Positions 35,770-39,728 of a stretch of 39,728 nucleotides of DNA are shown here, piece by piece. A program made the position numbers and the translations under genes. The DNA comes from Nonomuraea corallina (GTDB lineage Bacteria; Actinomycetota; Actinomycetes; Streptosporangiales; Streptosporangiaceae), in the NCBI RefSeq assembly GCF_027620315.1, contig NZ_JAPNNL010000052.1, positions 1 to 39,728 on the forward strand, given 5' to 3'. Positions within the stretch are counted from its first letter, which is position 1; each line of letters starts with the position of its first letter. A model generated the notes under the pieces. It searched no databases and was not told the origin of the DNA. It saw nothing but the letters and a program-made list of their open reading frames with translations.

Positions 35770-35811
35770 ATGGTTCGATTGTCGACTACCCGCGGGGTCT
35801 CCTGGACGTGA
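35770..35811 (+). CDS. Possible 13-residue leader-like ORF
   Basis: ATG 35770 begins a 13-residue frame (MVRLSTTRGVSWT) with a purine-rich GAGGGGG directly upstream. A terminator-like hairpin begins 11 nt after the stop. The DNA is in a gene-free stretch between convergent genes, so a short transcript with a small peptide is conceivable. The open frame is very short, and chance is a serious alternative. Confidence 0.25.
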   Translation: MVRLSTTRGVSWT

Positions 35812-35821
35812 GACCGTGGGG

Positions 35822-35846
35822 CCTGGCCGCTCCGCGAGCGGCCGGG
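35822..35846. terminator. Hairpin at the XPB helicase 3' end
   Basis: GGCCGCT (35825-35831) pairs with AGCGGCC (35837-35843) over a CCGCG loop, extended to 35822/35846 with one mismatch. It directly follows the minus-strand helicase stop and may also end a plus-strand transcript from 35700. Confidence 0.65.
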
Positions 35847-35847
35847 C

Positions 35848-37494
35848 TCACACCCCGCCCAGCACGTCGTCGGCGTCGATGATCGAATACGCGTATCCCT
35901 GCTCGGCCAGGAACCGCTGCCGGTGCGCGGCGAACTCCTGGTCGACCGTGTCACGGCTGACCACGGTGTAGAAGCGGGCCCCGCCGCCGTCGGCCTTGGG
36001 CCGCAGCACCCGGCCCAGCCGCTGCGCCTCCTCCTGCCGGGACCCGAACGTGCCCGACACCTGAATGGCCACGCTCGCCTCGGGCAGGTCGATGGAGAAG
36101 TTGGCCACCTTCGACACCACCAGGACCTGGATCTCCTTGTCGCGGAAGGCCTGGTAGAGGCGCTCGCGCTCCTTGACCCGGGTCTCACCCTTGATCACCG
36201 GCGCGTTCAGGTGCTCGCCCAGCTCGTCGAGCTGGTCGATGTACTGGCCGATCACCAGCACCTGCTCGCCCAGATGGCGGCGGACCAGCGCCTCGGTGAC
36301 CCGGGTCTTGGACGGCGTCGTGGCGCAGAACCGGTAGCGCTCCTCCACCTCGGCCATCGCGTACGCCAGCCGCTCCTCGTCGGTCAGCGTCACCCGTACC
36401 TCGACGCAGTCGGCCGGGGCGATCCAGCCCTGGTTCTCCATCTCCTTCCAGGGCGCGTCGTAGCGCTTGGGGCCGATCAGCGAGAACACGTCGCCCTCGC
36501 GGCCGTCCTCCCGCACCAGCGTCGCGGTCAGCCCCACGCGCCGGCGGGCCTGAAGGCCGGCCGTCATCCGGAAGATCGGCGCCGGCAGCAGGTGGACCTC
36601 GTCGTAGACGATCAGGCCCCAGTCGCGCGCGTCGAACAGCTCCAGGTGGCTGTAGACGCCCTTGCGCCGGGTCGTCATCACCTGGTAGGTCGCGATGGTG
36701 ACCGGCCGGATCTCCTTCTTGGAGCCGGAGTACTCGCCGATCTCGTCCTCGGTCAGCGAGGTGCGCTTGAGCAGCTCCTGCTTCCACTGGTGGGCGCTGA
36801 CCGTGTTGGTGACCAGGATCAGCGTCGTCGCCCGGGCGTGCGCCATCGCGGCCGCGCCCACGATGGTCTTGCCGGCGCCGCAGGGCAGCACGATCACCCC
36901 GGAGCCGCCGTGCCAGAAGGCGTCGGCGGCCTCCTGCTGGTAGGGCCGGAGCGTCCAGCCGTCCTGGACCAGCTCGACCGGGTGGTGCTCGCCGTCGACG
37001 TAGCCCGCCAGGTCCTCCGCCGGCCAGCCCAGCTTGAGCAGCGCCTGCTTGATGTTGCCGCGGTCGCTCGGATGGACGGCCACGGTGTCGTCGCCGACGC
37101 GCTCGCCCAGCATCGGCTGGATCTTCCTGGCGCGCAGCACCTCTTCGAGCACGGCCCGGTCGGTGGAGGTCAGCGTCAGCCCGTGGACCGGATCCTTCTC
37201 CAGCCTGAGCCGGCCGTAGCGGGCCATCGTCTCGGCGACGTCGACGAGCAGGGCGTGCGGCACCGGGTAGCGGCTGTAGCCGATCAGCGCGTCGATGACC
37301 TGCTCGGCGTCGTGGCCCGCGGCGCGGGCGTTCCACAGCGCCAGCGGGGTGACCCGGTAGGTGTGCACGTGTTCGGGCGCGCGTTCGAGCTCGGCGAACG
37401 GCGCGATCGCCTTGCGGCACGCGTCGGCCCTCTCGTGGTCGACCTCGAGCAGCAGCGTCTTGTCCGATTGGACGATGAGCGGGCCGTCGTTCAC
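35848..37494 (-). CDS. XPB/Ssl2-type DNA repair helicase
   Basis: The 548-residue product is an SF2 helicase of the XPB type. An N-terminal damage-recognition-like domain (about 1-170: GPLIVQSDKTLLLEVDH, QPMLGERV) precedes the helicase core with LRPYQQEAADAFW, Walker A PCGAGKT, YDEVHLLPAP (DEVH box), VGLTATLVREDGREGD, and the C-terminal helicase half with NFSIDLPEASVAIQVSGTFGSRQEEAQRLGR. GTG 37494 is chosen: AAGGG is 6 nt upstream and homologues begin MNxGPLIVQSD. ATG 37500 would leave no spacing. The 3' end lies next to a hairpin. A WYL/helicase-associated partner is 2 kb upstream. Confidence 0.93.
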   Translation of the reverse strand: MNDGPLIVQSDKTLLLEVDHERADACRKAIAPFAELERAPEHVHTYRVTPLALWNARAAGHDAEQVIDALIGYSRYPVPHALLVDVAETMARYGRLRLEKDPVHGLTLTSTDRAVLEEVLRARKIQPMLGERVGDDTVAVHPSDRGNIKQALLKLGWPAEDLAGYVDGEHHPVELVQDGWTLRPYQQEAADAFWHGGSGVIVLPCGAGKTIVGAAAMAHARATTLILVTNTVSAHQWKQELLKRTSLTEDEIGEYSGSKKEIRPVTIATYQVMTTRRKGVYSHLELFDARDWGLIVYDEVHLLPAPIFRMTAGLQARRRVGLTATLVREDGREGDVFSLIGPKRYDAPWKEMENQGWIAPADCVEVRVTLTDEERLAYAMAEVEERYRFCATTPSKTRVTEALVRRHLGEQVLVIGQYIDQLDELGEHLNAPVIKGETRVKERERLYQAFRDKEIQVLVVSKVANFSIDLPEASVAIQVSGTFGSRQEEAQRLGRVLRPKADGGGARFYTVVSRDTVDQEFAAHRQRFLAEQGYAYSIIDADDVLGGV

Positions 37495-37565
37495 AGCCAT
37501 CCCTTCAAACGGTTGACGCCTATCCAACACGCGCGACGGCCCAAACAGTCCCGGCGGGGCGGGAA

Positions 37566-37904
37566 TCAGTCGTCGAGGTAGCCGTTCTCGCCGAGATAGA
37601 GGACCAGCACGACCGTCGCCAGGATGCCCGCCACCATCACCACCAAGCTCCACGCGATGTAGACGCGGGCCTTGTCCGGCGCGACCCCGGCGCGCAGAGC
37701 CTGACCGGCGAGAAAGGCGCCGACGAGGCCGAGGACGTTGCAGCAGGAGACCACGCTGAAGAGGTTGAGCACGAGCGCGACGATGCCGCGGACGTTGGGC
37801 TCGCCGCGGGCGCCGGCCGGAGGAGGGCCGTAACCGTAGGACGGGGGCGGCTGCCGGCCGTAGGGGGCTCCGTACGGCTGGTAGGGATGATCGTCCTGGC
37901 TCAT
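37566..37904 (-). CDS. DUF4190-type membrane protein
   Basis: The 112-residue product has a Pro/Tyr/Gly-rich cytoplasmic N-terminus (MSQDDHPYQPYGAPYGRQP) and two membrane helices (IVALVLNLFSVVSCCNVLGLVGAFLAG and VYIAWSLVVMVAGILATVVLVL) as in DUF4190 proteins, whose role is unknown. ATG 37904 has GGGAGGTGAC in front. The two genes on either side are on the same strand with small gaps, but the spacing to the helicase (about 70 nt) makes co-transcription only possible. Confidence 0.8.
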   Translation of the reverse strand: MSQDDHPYQPYGAPYGRQPPPSYGYGPPPAGARGEPNVRGIVALVLNLFSVVSCCNVLGLVGAFLAGQALRAGVAPDKARVYIAWSLVVMVAGILATVVLVLYLGENGYLDD

Positions 37905-37964
37905 GTCACCTCCCTGACGGTCCAGGAATATCACGGATCAGGCGGCGACCGGTCGGGGTTCCCG

Positions 37965-39446
37965 TCAGCCGTCGAACCGCGCGCGCAGCGCCTTGCGGTC
38001 GAGCTTGAGCACGCTGGTGATCGGGATCGAGTCGACGAACGTGACCTCGCGGGGATACTTGACGCGGCCCACGCGCTCCCTGGCCCAGGTGATCAGCTCC
38101 TCGGCGGTGACCTTCGCGCCCTCCGCGAGCTGGACGAACGCGACGACCTCCTCGCCCAGCCGCTCGTCCGGCCGGCCGACCACGCCCGACATCACCACCT
38201 CGGGGTGCCGGTTCAGGGCGTCCTCGACGTCGCGCGGGAACACGTTGAAACCGCCCCGTATGATCAGGTCCTTCTTCCTGTCGACCACGTACAGGTAGCC
38301 GTCGTCGTCCATGCAGCCGATGTCGCCGGTCCGCAGCTCGCCGTCGACCAGCGCGGTGCCCTCGGGGTCGGGCCGGTGCTCGCCCCAGTAGCCGAGCATC
38401 AGCGCCTCGCCGGACACGCAGATCTCGCCCACGTCGCCCTGCTCCACCGGCTCGCCAGAGGAGTCGCGGATGGTGATCGTGTAGCCCGGCAGCGGCAGGC
38501 CCACGCTGCCCGGCTTGCGCCGCCCCGGCGGGTTGAACGTGGTCACGGCGCTGGTCTCAGTCAGCCCGTAGCCCTCCAGGATCGTCACGCCCGGCATCCG
38601 CCGCTCGAACTCCGCCAGCACGTCCCGTCCCAGCGGGGCCGCACCGCAGGTGAGGAAGGCCAGGTCGGGCAGCGGATGCGACTCCAGCGGCTCGGCCAGC
38701 AGCATCTGCAGCATGGCCGGCACCACCGTGCCGTACTGGACCCGCTGCTCGGCGGCGAGCCGCAGGAACAGGCCGGGGTCGAACCAGCGCATCAGCACCG
38801 CCTGGGGCGGCTCGGTGGCGTGCATCCCGGCCACGGTGACGATCAGCCCGTACGCGTGCGAGAGCGGCACCGGGACGATCGCCCGGTTGATCCCCTCCTG
38901 GTGGGAGAGCTCGTAGGCGGCCTTGGCGACCTGCCACAGGCCCGCGTGGCTGAGCATGACGCCCTTGGCCCTGCCGGTGGTGCCGCCGGTGTACATCAGG
39001 GCGGCCAGGTCGCCGGCGTCCCGCGCCACCGGGCCGTGCTCGGCGGCCCGCTCCAGCTCGGCGGTGTCGACGTACACCGGCACGTCCACCCCGGTCGCCC
39101 GTACGGTGCCGGCCAGCTCGGGCGAGGTGACCACGGCGGCGGCGCCGCTGTCGAGCAGGATGTGCCGCAGCTCGTCGGCGCCCACCAGGAACACCACCGG
39201 CGTCACCACCGCGCCCGCCGCCCACAGCGCCTGGCAGACGAGCGGCACCTCGGGGGAGGTGGCCATCATCACGACCACCCGGTCGCCGGGCCGGATGCCG
39301 GCCTCGACGAAGCCGCCGCAGGCGCGCCTGGCCCGCTCGGCGAGGCTGTGGCTGCGGTGCCACACCCCCTCGTAGCACATCGCGTCGTAGTCCTCGAACC
39401 TGTTCCAGGACTGCTCGGCCAGCCTGCCCAGCGTTTGCTCGGTCAC
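37965..39446 (-). CDS. AMP-forming acyl-CoA ligase
   Basis: The 493-residue product belongs to the ANL superfamily. A3 motif YTGGTTGRAKGVMLSH, A5 GYGLTETSA, A7/A8 LRTGDIGCMDDDGYLYVVDRKKDLIIRGGFNVFPRDVE, and the A10 lysine in SVLKLDRKAL are all intact. It activates a carboxylic acid, probably a fatty acid, to an acyl-CoA. Substrate specificity cannot be read from the sequence. It starts with GTG 39446; the ribosome-binding site is weak. Confidence 0.92.
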   Translation of the reverse strand: MTEQTLGRLAEQSWNRFEDYDAMCYEGVWHRSHSLAERARRACGGFVEAGIRPGDRVVVMMATSPEVPLVCQALWAAGAVVTPVVFLVGADELRHILLDSGAAAVVTSPELAGTVRATGVDVPVYVDTAELERAAEHGPVARDAGDLAALMYTGGTTGRAKGVMLSHAGLWQVAKAAYELSHQEGINRAIVPVPLSHAYGLIVTVAGMHATEPPQAVLMRWFDPGLFLRLAAEQRVQYGTVVPAMLQMLLAEPLESHPLPDLAFLTCGAAPLGRDVLAEFERRMPGVTILEGYGLTETSAVTTFNPPGRRKPGSVGLPLPGYTITIRDSSGEPVEQGDVGEICVSGEALMLGYWGEHRPDPEGTALVDGELRTGDIGCMDDDGYLYVVDRKKDLIIRGGFNVFPRDVEDALNRHPEVVMSGVVGRPDERLGEEVVAFVQLAEGAKVTAEELITWARERVGRVKYPREVTFVDSIPITSVLKLDRKALRARFDG

Positions 39447-39510
39447 ACTGCCTAACTTGCTGCTAGATCAGGCGCACCGTCAAGCCTCGCACGGCAGGAC
39501 CGAGGCCGGA

Positions 39511-39728
39511 TCAGACGCCCGACACGCCTGTGATGCGATGCAGGGCGAAGCGGTGGACGGCCGCCCGGGTCTCGTCGTAGGCGGTGAGGTAGCCGCCCTC
39601 CATCCGGGCCGGCTCCAGGATGCGGGAGGTGGCGTTGCCCTGGGAGTCGGTGTAACCGATCCACACCCGCACCCCCTGCCGGATGGCGTCCTGCAGGATC
39701 GAGATCGTGGCCGTCGCCGGGGTCCGCG
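39511..39728 (-). CDS. 3' end of WYL/helicase-associated protein (truncated by window)
   Basis: The reading frame continues past the right edge. The visible 72 residues (RTPATATISILQDAIRQGVR to ALHRITGVSGV) include VRVWIGYTDSQG and LEPARMEGGYLTAYDETRAAVHRFALHRI, the C-terminal WYL-like segment. In actinobacteria, a large helicase-associated protein of this type lies next to the XPB-type helicase gene (Rv0862c beside Rv0861c in M. tuberculosis, from memory). Presence near the XPB helicase supports this identity. The 5' end lies outside the window, so the length and start are unknown. Confidence 0.65.
   Translation of the reverse strand, partial: RTPATATISILQDAIRQGVRVWIGYTDSQGNATSRILEPARMEGGYLTAYDETRAAVHRFALHRITGVSGV

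Overview
The window is high-GC DNA with the stop/start overlaps, GTG starts and gene families of an actinomycete. The gene set includes a SepF homologue, an actinobacterial-type P-type ATPase, a DUF3263 protein, an XPB-type helicase, a CysO-like sulfur carrier, a solitary groEL with CIRCE, and a DUF222 (13E12-type) relic with a LexA box. By inference it is a chromosomal segment from a Streptosporangiales-like organism such as Nonomuraea. The order is not provable from the sequence, and most genes are housekeeping. No rRNA, tRNA, CRISPR array, phage or complete insertion sequence was seen.

Layout: 1-4.4 kb carries a small ABM-like protein, a GNAT acetyltransferase, a PhzF-family protein, a SepF homologue and an unknown membrane-anchored protein. 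From 4.5 to 9.7 kb a minus-strand cluster plsX > P-type ATPase > argS appears, the last two overlapping by 4 nt. From 9.96 to 12.6 kb lie a lysine 2,3-aminomutase-like radical SAM protein and a secreted protein with seven 21-bp repeats. From 12.7 to 13.85 kb is a degenerate island: the N-terminal stub of a DUF222 gene behind an intact LexA box, then a 679-bp element bounded by 97/98-bp imperfect inverted repeats, with 14-bp tandem repeats at its outer edge. From 13.9 to 15.6 kb is a Wzm/Wzt-type glycan exporter. From 16.1 to 21.9 kb is a five-gene oligopeptide ABC importer operon. From 21.9 to 27.6 kb are a mycosin-like protease, a SAM hydroxide adenosyltransferase, a DUF3263 protein, otsB, a secreted protein and otsA. 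From 27.6 to 32.3 kb are an ECF-type sigma factor, a SAM-I riboswitch controlling a threonine-synthase-like enzyme plus a CysO-like sulfur carrier, a cold-shock protein and groEL. From 32.6 kb to the end are a PEBP protein, a HelD-type helicase, a small membrane protein, an XPB-type helicase, a DUF4190 protein, an acyl-CoA ligase and the 3' end of a WYL/helicase-associated protein.

How genes work together: otsB and otsA lie on opposite strands about 0.7 kb apart and form the two-step trehalose route. The five importer genes form one transcription unit with two hairpins separating the lipoprotein gene from the permeases. The most interesting unit is riboswitch > threonine-synthase-like PLP enzyme > sulfur carrier. 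A SAM riboswitch is odd for threonine synthesis but fits methionine synthesis, and a CysO-type carrier normally delivers sulfide to a PLP enzyme. The unit is therefore best read as a candidate O-phosphohomoserine-dependent homocysteine (methionine) pathway rather than plain threonine synthesis.
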